Counted from the stretch's first letter, positions 45,065 through 54,589 are shown. The stretch: 64,000 nt of DNA from Aureimonas flava (GCF_003583935.1 NZ_QYRN01000007.1:235115-299114), one strand, 5' to 3'. A program made the numbers and translations. The notes: generated by a model not told the origin, from the letters alone.

Positions 45065-45437
45065 AGTAACCTCCTCCCAAAAGGTCAATTCGGTGCCATG
45101 CATGGCACTTCGTCCATTCCGTTTCAAATATCAGTTTCGTAACGCCTGATACCTTTTCGGTATGATCGGGCAGGTGCGAGATCGAAGCTGCGCGGCGGCG
45201 GGTCTCGGGATGCGACGATGAGAAGCCGGCGCTCCGCGGGCGCGGCGCGGTGCGGCACGACCGTCGCACGGATAGCTCGGCGGGCCGCGATCGGGCTTCG
45301 CAAGGGGGGTGGTCTCGGCTTGCCGACGGGCGTGAAGCGTGCCCGGCGAGGGAACCGCGCGATGCTCCGGCGAGGAGACCGAACCCTCGCCGGACGGGCC
45401 GGCATCCCGGAGATGCCGGACGAGGTGCCGGCAGGCG
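45065..45437. other. 373-bp promoter region of the TRAP operon
   Basis: No gene is recognised. The part next to dctP is AT-rich and holds ATACC-TTTTC-GGTAT (45149-45163), a 5-bp inverted repeat in a GATACC/GGTATG context that could be an operator. The remaining ~230 bp, up to the aldehyde dehydrogenase stop codon, show nothing clear. Confidence 0.4.
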
Positions 45438-46883
45438 TTACCAGTCGGTCGCGATATACTTCGCTTCCGTGAACTCCAGCATGCCGTGATGGGCGCCCTC
45501 GCGGCCGAGGCCGCTCTGCTTCACACCGCCGAACGGCGCCGCCGGATCGGAAACCAGCCCACGGTTGAGGGCCACCATGCCGGCCTCGATGCGCTCCGAT
45601 ACGCGCAGGCCGCGCGCGAGGTCGCGCGTGTAGACATAGGCGACGAGCCCGTATTCGGTGCGGTTGGCGAGGCCGACGGCTTCGTCCTCCGTGTCGAACA
45701 CGTAGATCGGGGCGACGGGGCCGAAGATTTCCTCCTGCGAGATCGACGCATCCCTGGGCACGTCCACCAGAACGGTGGGAGGGAAGAAGCACCCGGAGCC
45801 CGCTTCGGCCTTTCCGCCGCACAGGACCCTGGCGCCCCGCCCGACGGCGTCGTCCACCAGCTCGCCGACCTTGCCCACCGCGGCGGCGTTCACCAGCGGC
45901 CCGCACTCGGTGTCCTCCAGGACGCCGTGCCCGACCTTCATCGACGACATGCGCCGGCTGAGGCGCTGCGAGAACTCGTCGGCGATGCCGCGCTGGACGT
46001 AGAAGCGGTTCGCCGCCGTGCAGGCCTCGCCGCCGTTGCGCATCTTGGCGACCATCGCGCCCTCGATCGCCTTGTCGATGTCGGCATCGTCGAAGACCAC
46101 GAAGGGCGCGTTGCCCCCGAGCTCCATCGAGCAGTGGATGACCTGATCGGCGGCCTTGCGCAGCAGGATCCGGCCGACCTCCGTCGACCCGGTGAAGGAC
46201 AGCTTGCGCACGCGCGGATCGTCCAGCATCGCGTTGACGACCTGGGAGGTGGTGGAACTCGTGAGCACGTTGACCACCCCGTCCGGCACGCCGGCCTCGG
46301 CCAGGATCTTGGCGACGGCATAGGCGGTGAGCGGCGTTTCGGTCGCGGGCTTCAGGATGCAGGTGCATCCCGCCGCCAGCGCCGGCGCGATCTTGCGCGT
46401 GGCCATGGCGGCCGGGAAGTTCCACGGGGTGATCAGCAGCGAGACGCCGATCGGCTGGTGCTGGACCAGGATCCGGTTGGCGCCCGAGGGGGCGATCGAC
46501 AGATCGCCGTTGATGCGGACGGCCTCCTCGGCGAACCAGCGAAAGAACTCGGCGGCGTAGGCGACTTCGCCGCGCGCGTCCTTCAGCGCCTTGCCGTTCT
46601 CCAGCGAGATCAGCCGCGCCAGCGGTTCCGCGTCGCGGATCATCAGCTCGAAGCACCGGCGCAGGATCTCCGAGCGCTGGCGCGCAGGCGTCGACGCCCA
46701 GCCCTTCGCGGCCTCGGACGCGGCGTCCACGGCGGCAAGCGCGTCCTCGACGCTCGCGTCGGCGACGGCGGCGAGCACCTGGCCGTCCGAGGGGTTGAGG
46801 ACGTCGATCCGGCGATCGCGGCTGCCGCCGCGCCACCGGCCGGCGATGAAGAGGTCGGTCGGTACGGTCTCGATATCGATCAT
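45438..46883 (-). CDS. NAD(P)-dependent aldehyde dehydrogenase (succinate-semialdehyde type)
   Basis: A 481-residue aldehyde dehydrogenase most like GabD. The general base is in [10 protein letters not shown], the nucleophilic cysteine in [14 protein letters not shown], and the [20 protein letters not shown] segment is typical of succinate-semialdehyde dehydrogenases. It ends with [20 protein letters not shown]. It is the third gene of a leftward operon, one base after the iron alcohol dehydrogenase gene. It probably oxidises an aldehyde made by the HpcH/HpaI aldolase or by the alcohol dehydrogenase. Confidence 0.88.
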   Translation of the reverse strand: MIDIETVPTDLFIAGRWRGGSRDRRIDVLNPSDGQVLAAVADASVEDALAAVDAASEAAKGWASTPARQRSEILRRCFELMIRDAEPLARLISLENGKALKDARGEVAYAAEFFRWFAEEAVRINGDLSIAPSGANRILVQHQPIGVSLLITPWNFPAAMATRKIAPALAAGCTCILKPATETPLTAYAVAKILAEAGVPDGVVNVLTSSTTSQVVNAMLDDPRVRKLSFTGSTEVGRILLRKAADQVIHCSMELGGNAPFVVFDDADIDKAIEGAMVAKMRNGGEACTAANRFYVQRGIADEFSQRLSRRMSSMKVGHGVLEDTECGPLVNAAAVGKVGELVDDAVGRGARVLCGGKAEAGSGCFFPPTVLVDVPRDASISQEEIFGPVAPIYVFDTEDEAVGLANRTEYGLVAYVYTRDLARGLRVSERIEAGMVALNRGLVSDPAAPFGGVKQSGLGREGAHHGMLEFTEAKYIATDW

Positions 46884-46884
46884 G

Positions 46885-48114
46885 TCAGGCCACGTCCGGC
46901 TGGGGCGCGCCGCGGAGGGCGCTGGAGAGGATGGACCGGACCCCGGCGGGGTCGAGCGGGGCAGGGTTGTTCTCAACGAGGCGCGCGGCGCTCATGGAGA
47001 GCTCGGCCAGCGCGTCGAGCCGTTCCTCCCGAACGCCGATGTCCTGCAGGCTCGAGGGAATGCCGATCCGCTGGAACAGGCCGCGCACCGCCGCGATCGC
47101 CGCCTCGCAGGCCTCGGCTTCCCCGTCGCCGGGGCCGGCGGCCCCGATGGCGCGGGCAATCTCGGCATAGTCGCGGGCGGCCGCGCTCTTGTTGAAGTCC
47201 ATCGTGTAGGGAAGCAGGATCCCGATCCCCAACCCGTGCGCCGTATGGGTCTCGGCGCCGACCGGATACTGGATGGCGTGCGCCGCCCCGGTGCCGCCGC
47301 TGCCGAAGGCGAGACCGGCATAGGTCGAGCCCAGCATCACCTGCGAGCGCGCCGCCAGATCGTCGCCCGCCGCCACGGCGCGTTCGAGATGGGCGAAGAG
47401 CAGCTTGATCGACGCCAGGGCGTAGTGATCGCTCAGCGTGTTCTTGCCGACGAAGACGCGGCTCATCGCCATGTCCGGCGATGCGGCGCGCGGCACGGCG
47501 GCGAAGGATTCGATCGCGTGCGCGAGCGCGTCCGCCCCGGAAATGGCCGTCAGTCCCGGCGGGCAGCTCAGCGTCAGCTCGGGATCGCAGATCGCCGTGT
47601 GGGGAATGAGTTCGGGGCTCGAGATGCCGACCTTCATGGTCCGCTCCGGGTCGGCCAGAACCGCGACCGGCGTGACTTCGGAGCCGGTGCCCGAGGTGGT
47701 CGGCACGGCGATCACGGGCCGGACCGGACCGGGGACCTTGAACTCGCCGTAGTGGTTCGAGAGCGGTCCCGGATGGGAGAGCGACAGGCTGACGAGCTTG
47801 GCGAGGTCCATGCAACTGCCGCCGCCGAGCCCAACGACGACATGCGGATCGAACGCCGTGCAACGCGCGACGCAATCCAGGATGCCGGCGAGGGGAAGCT
47901 CGGCCTGCGTGCCGTCGAAGACCTCGGCCTCGACGCCGTGGGCGGCCAGATCGGCCAGGATCTCGGCCATGACCGGCAGCGCGGCGAACCGCTCGTCGGT
48001 GCAGACCAGGACCCGCTTGCCGAGATCGGCCGCGGCCCGGCCGAGGGCCTTGCGCTGGCCGGCGCCGAAGATGAGCCGCGCCGGGGCGCGCGTCACGCCG
48101 TAGTCAGGCCTCAT
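46885..48114 (-). CDS. Iron-containing alcohol dehydrogenase
   Basis: A 409-residue group-III alcohol dehydrogenase. NAD-binding GLGGGSCMDLAK and VPTTSGTGSEVTPVAV are family motifs. Metal-binding His residues lie in the AISGADALAHAIES and GAAHAIQYPVGAETHTAHGLG segments. The ATG at 48114 has a GGGGAG ribosome site at seven bases and overlaps the preceding gene by 11 bp. The physiological direction (aldehyde reduction or alcohol/hydroxy-acid oxidation) cannot be told. Confidence 0.9.
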   Translation of the reverse strand: MRPDYGVTRAPARLIFGAGQRKALGRAAADLGKRVLVCTDERFAALPVMAEILADLAAHGVEAEVFDGTQAELPLAGILDCVARCTAFDPHVVVGLGGGSCMDLAKLVSLSLSHPGPLSNHYGEFKVPGPVRPVIAVPTTSGTGSEVTPVAVLADPERTMKVGISSPELIPHTAICDPELTLSCPPGLTAISGADALAHAIESFAAVPRAASPDMAMSRVFVGKNTLSDHYALASIKLLFAHLERAVAAGDDLAARSQVMLGSTYAGLAFGSGGTGAAHAIQYPVGAETHTAHGLGIGILLPYTMDFNKSAAARDYAEIARAIGAAGPGDGEAEACEAAIAAVRGLFQRIGIPSSLQDIGVREERLDALAELSMSAARLVENNPAPLDPAGVRSILSSALRGAPQPDVA

Positions 48115-49138
48115 GATGGTCTCCCCGTGTTTCGGACCCGTGCGCCGATCCGGCACGGTCCCTGATACGGTTCCAGATATCGGCCGGCAGGTCGATCCGC
48201 GCCGCCGCCCGCGCGCTTCGCGCCGAGCGCGCCCGGTCGCCCGGGATGCGCACCGGAACGGCGGGATCGATCGGCGGCGAGGCCCGCAGGTCCTCGATGA
48301 AGGCCGAGATCGCGGCCGCCGTGCCGTGATGCGGCTCGAGCACGATGAACACGTCGCCCTTGTTGCAGGGCGCGTCGGAATCCAGCGTGCCCTTGACGGC
48401 CGTGCCGATGGCCGCGCCCGTCAGGCTGGTCACCAGCAGTTCGAAGGCGAGGGCGAGGCCGTAGCCCTTCGCCCCGCCGAACGGAGCGATCGCGCCCCGC
48501 TTGGCGGCCGACGCGTCGGTGGTCGGGTCGCCGTCGGCGTCGAGCGCCCAGCCTTCGGGAATGGGCATCCCCCGATTGGCGTGGTCGTGGATCTTTCCCA
48601 TGGAAACGAGGCTGGTCGCCATGTCGAACACGAACGGGTCCGACGCGGTCGGAATTCCGATGGCGATGGGGTTCGTCCCCAGCATCGCGCGACGCCCGCC
48701 CCAAGGGTGGACGAGGGCCTCGCTCACGGTGAGCGCGATCAGGATCTGCCCGTGCCGCGCGACGTGCTCGCCGTACCAGGCCAGCATGCCGAGGTGATCG
48801 CAGTTGCGGATGACGGCCGTGGCGACCCCCGTCTCGCGCGCCCGCTCGCAGACCTTCTCCAGCGCCTGCATGGCCACGACCGGGCCGAGACCCTGCCGGC
48901 CGTCGACGCTCAGAAGCGCGCCGGCCTGCCAGTCGAAGGCGGCACGGCTCCTCGGGTCCGTCACGCCGTTGGCGATGCGCTCCAGCACTCGCGGCAGGCG
49001 CAGCAGCCCGTGCGACGCGACGCCCCGAAGCTCGGCATCCAGCAGGAGCGAGAGCTGGATCTCGGCGTCGCCCTGCGGAACGCCGGCACGGACGAGCGCC
49101 GCCAGCCCCGCCGCGCGGATCTCGTCAACCGACGGCAT
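48104..49138 (-). CDS. Ldh2-family malate/L-lactate-type dehydrogenase
   Basis: A 344-residue NAD(P)-dependent dehydrogenase of the Ldh2/YlbC/ComC group, which oxidises 2-hydroxy acids such as malate, lactate, ureidoglycolate or 2,3-diketogulonate. Typical segments are LRGVASHGLLRLPR, VRNCDHLG-like IRNCDHLGMLAWYG, TNPIAIGIPT and FGGAKGYGLALAFELL. It starts a three-gene operon with the alcohol and aldehyde dehydrogenases. An element TCCGATACGA, shared with the GntR gene promoter, lies 176 bp upstream. Confidence 0.85.
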   Translation of the reverse strand: MPSVDEIRAAGLAALVRAGVPQGDAEIQLSLLLDAELRGVASHGLLRLPRVLERIANGVTDPRSRAAFDWQAGALLSVDGRQGLGPVVAMQALEKVCERARETGVATAVIRNCDHLGMLAWYGEHVARHGQILIALTVSEALVHPWGGRRAMLGTNPIAIGIPTASDPFVFDMATSLVSMGKIHDHANRGMPIPEGWALDADGDPTTDASAAKRGAIAPFGGAKGYGLALAFELLVTSLTGAAIGTAVKGTLDSDAPCNKGDVFIVLEPHHGTAAAISAFIEDLRASPPIDPAVPVRIPGDRARSARSARAAARIDLPADIWNRIRDRAGSAHGSETRGDHHEA

Positions 49139-49680
49139 GGGGCATCGCCGATGCAGGGGATCCGACGCGGCCCGCCCGCGCTTCCGCCGTCCGGGCACGC
49201 GGGCGGATGCCGGCTCGCCGGCATTCTCGATGCATGGTCACGATCACAAGGCCCCCGCTCGATCCGGTCGATACCGAGCCCCCTACGGAGACGGCAGCCT
49301 AGCGGATCATATTTCCGATACGATATTTTCTGTTTAGTCGCTGTGGTCGCCGCAGCACAACCCGGATGGGCGAACTTTCGTGGTTTCCGATGCGGAAGCG
49401 CGACAGGACACCGCCCGCCCGACGCTCACGGGGCATGCTGGAACCGCCGCGATGCCGTGGAATGGAGGACGGCGCCGTCCCCCGGCCGCCGACGCGACGC
49501 CGCCCTCGCAGCGCACGGGCGTGGAGCGGCGGATCGGTCCGCGGCTCGGGCATTGCCGATCGGCCGGAAGCGTTTCGGGGCAGCGTAGAGCGGTCGGCCT
49601 AGCCCGCAACCCGTTTCGCCGACCTCGGGAGGCCTCGGGGGGCGGCGGGATCATGCCCGCCGCGCACCCCCGGTCGATCC
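49139..49680. other. 542-bp gene-free region with shared TCCGATACGA element
   Basis: No protein or RNA gene is recognised. The AT-rich stretch 49304-49335 contains TCCGATACGA at 49314-49323. Its reverse complement occurs at 50438-50447, before the GntR gene start at 50397. This is the likely promoter/operator of the Ldh2 operon. Confidence 0.45.
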
Positions 49681-50397
49681 TCAGGCGAGCGTCCGGTAGA
49701 AGGGCTCCATGCGTTGACGCGACGATTCGATGTGCCGACGCATGGCGGCGGCCGCGGCGGCCTCGTGCCCGGCGAGCATCGCGTCCACCACGAGCTTGTG
49801 CTCCACCACCGCCTCCTCGGTGACGGTCGAGTGGAAGCGCAGTCGGAAGAGGTGCATGTGGGCGTAGAGCCGGTCCAGCGCCTCGATGACAAGCTGGTTG
49901 CCGCAGGCCTGCGCGATGAGCTGGTGGAAGCGCGCGTCGAGCACCGCGAACCTGCCGTAGGTCACCTCGGACCCGTCGCCGACCAGGCGGTTCATCTCCG
50001 CGCTTGTGTCGATCAGCTCCGCCTGCTGCGCCGGGGTGAGCCGGCCGGTCGCCTTGGCGGCGGCGGCCGGCTCGAGGATCAGGCGGAAATCGTAGATCTC
50101 CCCGAAACGGTGGCCGTTCGGGATCGACGCCGCGCTGTAGCCCGAGTTGTGCTTCCGCACCACCAGCCCTTCGGCTTCCAGGCGGATCAGCGCAGCGCGG
50201 ATCGGCGTCTGCGACACGCCGAACTCGCGCACGAGGGCATCGATCGACAGCCGTTCGCCGGGCGGGATCTTCAGGGTGATCAACTGGGTCAGCATGACCT
50301 CGTAGATCTCTTCCCCGAGCGAGGCGCGGCCGTGCAGGCCGCCCCGGTCCCGAGCCTGGTTCTGCGCACCGTCTTCCATTCCGACCGATCCCGTCAT
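49681..50397 (-). CDS. GntR-family (FadR/FCD type) regulator
   Basis: A 238-residue regulator with an N-terminal winged helix (EEIYEVMLTQLITLKIPPGERL, then LVREFGVSQTPIRAALIRLEAEGLV) and an all-helical FCD effector domain (YDFRLILEPAAAAKA). The FCD domain contains metal-ligand positions in VLDARFHQLIAQACGN. It is upstream of the Ldh2-ADH-ALDH operon on the same strand, and both share the TCCGATACGA element, so it probably controls that operon and itself. An internal ATG at 50379 is also possible as the start. Confidence 0.88.
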   Translation of the reverse strand: MTGSVGMEDGAQNQARDRGGLHGRASLGEEIYEVMLTQLITLKIPPGERLSIDALVREFGVSQTPIRAALIRLEAEGLVVRKHNSGYSAASIPNGHRFGEIYDFRLILEPAAAAKATGRLTPAQQAELIDTSAEMNRLVGDGSEVTYGRFAVLDARFHQLIAQACGNQLVIEALDRLYAHMHLFRLRFHSTVTEEAVVEHKLVVDAMLAGHEAAAAAAMRRHIESSRQRMEPFYRTLA

Positions 50398-50437
50398 GCT
50401 CGCGTGCCCACCGGGCGTTCGGCGGTCAAAGCATCTT

Positions 50438-50447
50438 TCGTATCGGA
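50438..50447 (-). promoter_or_regulatory. TCCGATACGA element upstream of the GntR gene
   Basis: On the minus strand this reads TCCGATACGA, the same ten bases as at 49314-49323. It lies 41-50 bp before the GntR start. Two copies in two promoter regions of one module suggest a common operator, probably for the GntR protein. Confidence 0.42.
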
Positions 50448-50473
50448 TCGTAAAGCCGCGTCGTCATCCGCGT

Positions 50474-51382
50474 TCAGGCGATCGACTGCTGGATGGCGAG
50501 GTCCTTGAGGGCGAGGGCCGCCTTGTTGTCGAGATCGGCCAGGTGGCAGAAGGACGACCCGACGCCGCCGGCGGCGGGCAGGTCGTCGATCTGTCGGAAG
50601 ATCACGTCGGGCAGCGCCGCGACCCGGCACTTGGAGGGGATCAGGGCGCAGCCGATCCCCGCCGCGACGAGGCCGATCAGCGTGTTGATCTGCAGCGCCT
50701 CCTGTACGACCCGGGGCGCGATGCCCGCGCTGAGGAAGACGTTCTGCACGATGGCGTTCAGCCCGGGGATCCGCCCGGACGCGGTGTAGTTGACGAACTC
50801 CTCGTTCGCCAGGTCCGCCATCACGATCGACTTCTTGTAGGCGAGGGGCGCTTCGCGGCTCACCACGAGGCTGAGCGTGTCGCGCTCGATTTCCACCAGG
50901 GACACTTCGGGCGGCAGGATCGACGGGGATCGGATGATCCCCACATCCAGTTCGCCGCTCAGCAGCGCCTCGACGAGGGTCGTGTTGTCGCGCTCGCGAA
51001 GCGCGATCTGCACCTCGGGAAACTGCTGGCGATACGCGCGCAGGAGCTTGGGCAGCACGACCAGCGCCGAGGAGGAGGCAAAGCCGAGCTTGAAGCGACC
51101 CTTGACGCCGGAGGACGCCGCCCGCGCCGCCCGCACCGCTTCCGCCGAGTGGAACAGCGCGCGGCGCGCCTCCATGAGCGCGGCCGCGCCGGACGGGGTC
51201 AGCGCGACCCCCCGGGCGTAGCGCGTGAACAGCTCGGTCCCCAGTTCCTCCTCGAGCTTGCGGATGGAAACCGACAGGGGCGGTTGCGCCATATGCAGGC
51301 GTTCGGCGGCCAGCGTGAAGCTTCCCGCGTCGGCCAGGGTCACGAAGTGGCGCAGTTGCTGGAGCTTGACGGTCAAATGCAT
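50474..51382 (-). CDS. LysR-family regulator
   Basis: A 302-residue LysR protein with an N-terminal HTH (LADAGSFTLAAERLHMAQPPLSVSIRKLEEELG) and a CbnR/BenM-like effector domain. It is divergent from an SMP-30 lactonase gene; the 119-bp gap contains the inverted repeat TAGACGGGT-N7-ACCCGTCTA. It is a paralogue of the LysR gene at 52472-53377, sharing the AQPPLSVSIRKLE recognition segment, so the two may read similar DNA. Confidence 0.9.
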   Translation of the reverse strand: MHLTVKLQQLRHFVTLADAGSFTLAAERLHMAQPPLSVSIRKLEEELGTELFTRYARGVALTPSGAAALMEARRALFHSAEAVRAARAASSGVKGRFKLGFASSSALVVLPKLLRAYRQQFPEVQIALRERDNTTLVEALLSGELDVGIIRSPSILPPEVSLVEIERDTLSLVVSREAPLAYKKSIVMADLANEEFVNYTASGRIPGLNAIVQNVFLSAGIAPRVVQEALQINTLIGLVAAGIGCALIPSKCRVAALPDVIFRQIDDLPAAGGVGSSFCHLADLDNKAALALKDLAIQQSIA

Positions 51383-51416
51383 ACCATCGCGATATGAGAG
51401 ATGCGCTTGGCGGTAT

Positions 51417-51441
51417 TAGACGGGTCTACCCCACCCGTCTA
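51417..51441. promoter_or_regulatory. Inverted repeat between LysR and lactonase genes
   Basis: TAGACGGGT (51417-51425) and ACCCGTCTA (51433-51441) are perfect 9-bp arms with a seven-base spacer. It is 35 bp from the LysR start and 60 bp from the lactonase start, a plausible LysR operator. Confidence 0.48.
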
Positions 51442-51501
51442 TCAAGGGCACGCGCGTGCGGCCGACACATGGATCGGCCGGCGAGATTCGGGCGGACCGC
51501 G

Positions 51502-52425
51502 ATGCATATTCTAGCCGAAGGCCTGCTGTTCCCCGAGGGGCCGGTCGCCTTGCCCGACGGCAGCGTCCTTGTCGTCGAGGTCGCGGGGGAGGCGATCCGG
51601 CGCGTGGCGCCGAATGGAACGGTGAGCCTGTTCGCCACGGTTCCCGGCGCGCCCAACGGCCTCGGCGTCGGACCGGACGGCCAGCTCTTCCTGTGCAACA
51701 ACGGCGGCCTCGCCTGGAAGCGCCAGCCGGGCCGGCTGATGCCGCTCGGACAGCCGGCGGCTTACGAAACCGGGCGGATCGAGGTGATCGGCCCCGAGGG
51801 CGGCAAGCCCGAGCGGCTCTACGACCGGTGCGACGGCCATGCGTTGCGCGCGCCCAACGATCTCGTCTTCGACGCGGACGGCAACTTCTGGTTCACCGAC
51901 TACGGCAAGAAGCGCGATCGCGACATGGATCGCGGCTTCGTCTACTGGGCGAGGGCCGACGGCAGCGAGATCCGGCAGGTGATCGGCCCGATGCTGTCGC
52001 CCAACGGCATCGGCCTGTCGCCGGACGGGCGCACGCTCTACGTGGCCGAGACGGAGACGGCGAGGCTCTGGGCCTGGGAAGTCGTCGCCCCTGGCCGCGT
52101 CGACATGCTGCCGTTTCCCTCGCCGCACGGCGGACGGCTGGTCTGCGGGATGGGCGGCTTCAACCGGCTGGACAGCCTCGCCGTGACCGCGTCGGGCCGG
52201 GTCTGCGTCGCCGCCCTGCACCGTGGGAGCGTCGCCGAGATCGATCCGGCGACCGGGCTGTTCACCGACCACGTGTTCCCCGACACGTCGGTGACGAACA
52301 TCTGCTTCGGCGGCCACGACATGCGCACGGCCTATGTGACGCTGGCGCATCAAGGCCTGCTCGCCACCACGCGCTGGGCCGAACCGGGCCTCCGGCTGGC
52401 CTTCCAGGACTTGCCGCCGGTTTGA
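51502..52425 (+). CDS. SMP-30/gluconolactonase-family lactonase
   Basis: A 307-residue six-bladed beta-propeller of the SMP-30/Gnl family, which hydrolyses sugar-acid lactones using a divalent metal. Metal-ligand positions are visible: the Glu in LLFPEGPVAL, the Asn in RAPNDLVFDADGNFWFTDYG and the Asp in GIGLSPDGRTLYVAETE. No signal peptide is seen from this ATG. In-frame starts at 51469 and 51394 would add an unrelated tail. It is divergent from a LysR gene and faces a second LysR gene downstream. The substrate lactone is unknown. Confidence 0.85.
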   Translation: MHILAEGLLFPEGPVALPDGSVLVVEVAGEAIRRVAPNGTVSLFATVPGAPNGLGVGPDGQLFLCNNGGLAWKRQPGRLMPLGQPAAYETGRIEVIGPEGGKPERLYDRCDGHALRAPNDLVFDADGNFWFTDYGKKRDRDMDRGFVYWARADGSEIRQVIGPMLSPNGIGLSPDGRTLYVAETETARLWAWEVVAPGRVDMLPFPSPHGGRLVCGMGGFNRLDSLAVTASGRVCVAALHRGSVAEIDPATGLFTDHVFPDTSVTNICFGGHDMRTAYVTLAHQGLLATTRWAEPGLRLAFQDLPPV

Positions 52426-52471
52426 GGCCGATCCCGCAGGCCCGGGCGCGCCGAGGCGTCCGGTCCCCGCC

Positions 52472-53377
52472 TCAGCCCGGTTGCCGGACCTCGCGTCCGA
52501 GCGCGACGTTGCAGAAGCTCAAGGCCGCCGGATCCGCGACGTCGCTTCGATAGGCAAGCGCGATGCCGGTGGAGCCCGCCGGCGGCATGTCCTCGATCTT
52601 GCGGAAGACCACCCTGGCGGAGGGCTGGTTCGAGCAGACCGACGGAAGGAACGCGACGCCGAGCCCGCTCTCCACGAGGCTCACGATCGTATGCACCTGG
52701 AGAGCCTCCTGGGTGATCGGCGGCGAGATGCCGGCTTCCTCGAACACCCGCCGCGTCACCGCGTTCAGCCCCGCCGCGCGCCCCGACGCGATCAGGCTGA
52801 TGAACTGCTGGTCCGCGAAGTCCCGCATCGACAGCATCGGCTTCAGGGACAGCGGGCTGCTGGCCGGCAGGGCGGCCCACAGCGTGTCCTCCTCGATCAT
52901 CTGCAACTCGATGCCGGAGGGAAAGGTCGTCGGCACGCGGACGAGCGCAAGGTCGATGTCGCCGGCCTCGAACATGTTGAGGATCTGGGTGTTGGTGCCC
53001 TCGCGCAGCTCCAGCCGGACCTGGGGGAAGCGAACGCCGTAGGCCAGCAGGAGGTTGGGCAGCAGCCTGTAGGTCGCCGAGGCCGCGAAGGCCAGACGGA
53101 TGCGGCCGATCTCGCCGCTCGCCGCCGCCCGCGCCACGCGCCCGAGTTCGGCCGCGTGCCGGATCGCCTCGCGCGCCTCGGCCAACGCCGCGTGCCCGGA
53201 CGCGGTCAGGCGCGTGACCCGGCTGCTCCGGTCGAACAGCCTCACGCCGATCTCGCTTTCGAGCTTGCGGATGGACACCGAGAGGGGCGGCTGCGCCATG
53301 TTCAGCCGCTTGGCCGCCCGGTGGAAATTGAGGGTCTCGGCAACGGCGATGAAATGCCTGAGTTGGCGCAGTTCCAC
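52472..53377 (-). CDS. LysR-family regulator
   Basis: A 301-residue LysR protein with HTH segment VAETLNFHRAAKRLNMAQPPLSVSIRKLESEIG and a standard effector domain. It is divergent from the TctCBA transporter genes, so it is their likely regulator. The 243-bp gap holds the 16-bp palindrome TATCAATCGATTGATA (53443-53458). Confidence 0.9.
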   Translation of the reverse strand: MELRQLRHFIAVAETLNFHRAAKRLNMAQPPLSVSIRKLESEIGVRLFDRSSRVTRLTASGHAALAEAREAIRHAAELGRVARAAASGEIGRIRLAFAASATYRLLPNLLLAYGVRFPQVRLELREGTNTQILNMFEAGDIDLALVRVPTTFPSGIELQMIEEDTLWAALPASSPLSLKPMLSMRDFADQQFISLIASGRAAGLNAVTRRVFEEAGISPPITQEALQVHTIVSLVESGLGVAFLPSVCSNQPSARVVFRKIEDMPPAGSTGIALAYRSDVADPAALSFCNVALGREVRQPG

Positions 53378-53442
53378 GATCCACCTCTCCCGCTCGCGCC
53401 CGGCGACGAATCCACCATGCCGAGCTATCGATATGTATCAGA

Positions 53443-53458
53443 TATCAATCGATTGATA
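53443..53458. promoter_or_regulatory. 16-bp perfect palindrome upstream of tctC
   Basis: TATCAATCGATTGATA is a perfect palindrome in an AT-rich island, 66 bp from the LysR start and 163 bp from the tctC start. This contrasts sharply with the GC-rich surroundings, so it is a likely operator. Confidence 0.5.
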
Positions 53459-53620
53459 ATCAGTCATGGACTGACTATCGGATTTGCGTAGGCTTCCGCC
53501 AGCTTCAAGCCGAGTTCGGGATCGCCGTTGATGGAGGTGGCGGTCCCGGCGTCGCTGATGCCGCCCGTGGCGATCGAAGAGCGCCGCCGGGTCGCCGTTC
53601 ATCGGATCCGAGGAGGGATC

Positions 53621-54589
53621 ATGACCTACCTGAAACGCACCGCACTCGCCCTGGCCGCGAGCCTGTTCGCCGCGACCGGCGCCCTCGCCCAGCCATATCC
53701 CGACAAGCCGCTGACCCTCGTCGTCCCGTTCCCGCCGGGCGGCTCGTCCGACATCGTCGGCCGCTCCGTATCGGAGAAGCTGGCCCTCGATCTCGGGCAG
53801 ACGGTGGTGGTCGAGAACAAGGCCGGTGCCAGCGGCGCGATCGGGGCGGCCCAGACCGCCCGCTCCAAGCCGGACGGCTACACGTTCATGGTCGGCTCGA
53901 TCGGCGTCCTGGCGATCAACCCCTGGCTCTTCAAGAACCTCGCCTACGACCCCGCCGAGGACTTCGACCTGCTGACCCTGGCCGTACGCTACCCCAACGT
54001 GCTCGTGGCCCATCCGTCCTTTCCCGCCGACACAGCGGAAGAGCTGATCGCCTACATGAAGGAGCACACCAAGAAGACGATCTTCGCGTCGAATGCCGGG
54101 GCGTCCGACCACCTCACCACGCATCTGTTCTGGCAGAAGACCGGCACCCAGGGCATCGACGTCACCTACAAGGGCAGCGGCCCCGCCATCACGGATCTTC
54201 TCGGCGGCCATGCCCAGGTCTCGTTCCGCAACCTCGGCGAGGTGTACTCGCAGATCAAGCAGGGCCAGCTCAAGCTCCTTGCCACGACCTCCGAGCAGCG
54301 GCTTCCCCAGTTTCCCGACGTGCCGACCCTGACCGAGATCGGCGTGGCCGACGGCGTCGTGTATTCCTGGCAGGGCTTCGCCGCGCCGAAGGGCCTGCCC
54401 GCCGAGGTCAAGGCGCGCCTCGCGTCCGGGTTGGTCAAGGCGCTGAACGATCCCGGCGTGACCAAGCGGCTCAACGATATCGGCCTCGAAGTGGTCGCCG
54501 GCACGCCGGACGAATTCGACGCCCTGCAGGCTCAGGAACTCGAGCGCTGGAAGGCCGTGGTCGAAAGCGGAAACATCAAGACGAACTGA
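53621..54589 (+). CDS. tctC: Tripartite tricarboxylate transporter binding protein
   Basis: A 322-residue TctC/Bug-family periplasmic protein. The signal peptide ends near ATGALAQPYPDK. The mature start PDKPLTLVVPFPPGGSSDIVGR is the family signature that binds the ligand carboxylate, and VVENKAGASGAIGA follows. The ATG at 53621 has a GAGGAGGGA ribosome site. It is followed after 79 bp by tctB and then tctA. The cargo is a di- or tri-carboxylate or another organic acid, not determined. Confidence 0.93.
   Translation: MTYLKRTALALAASLFAATGALAQPYPDKPLTLVVPFPPGGSSDIVGRSVSEKLALDLGQTVVVENKAGASGAIGAAQTARSKPDGYTFMVGSIGVLAINPWLFKNLAYDPAEDFDLLTLAVRYPNVLVAHPSFPADTAEELIAYMKEHTKKTIFASNAGASDHLTTHLFWQKTGTQGIDVTYKGSGPAITDLLGGHAQVSFRNLGEVYSQIKQGQLKLLATTSEQRLPQFPDVPTLTEIGVADGVVYSWQGFAAPKGLPAEVKARLASGLVKALNDPGVTKRLNDIGLEVVAGTPDEFDALQAQELERWKAVVESGNIKTN

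Noticed and set aside
49139..49680. Small arginine-rich reading frames as possible hidden genes
   Set aside because: All frames here have shadow-like composition, no ribosome sites and no recognisable domains.
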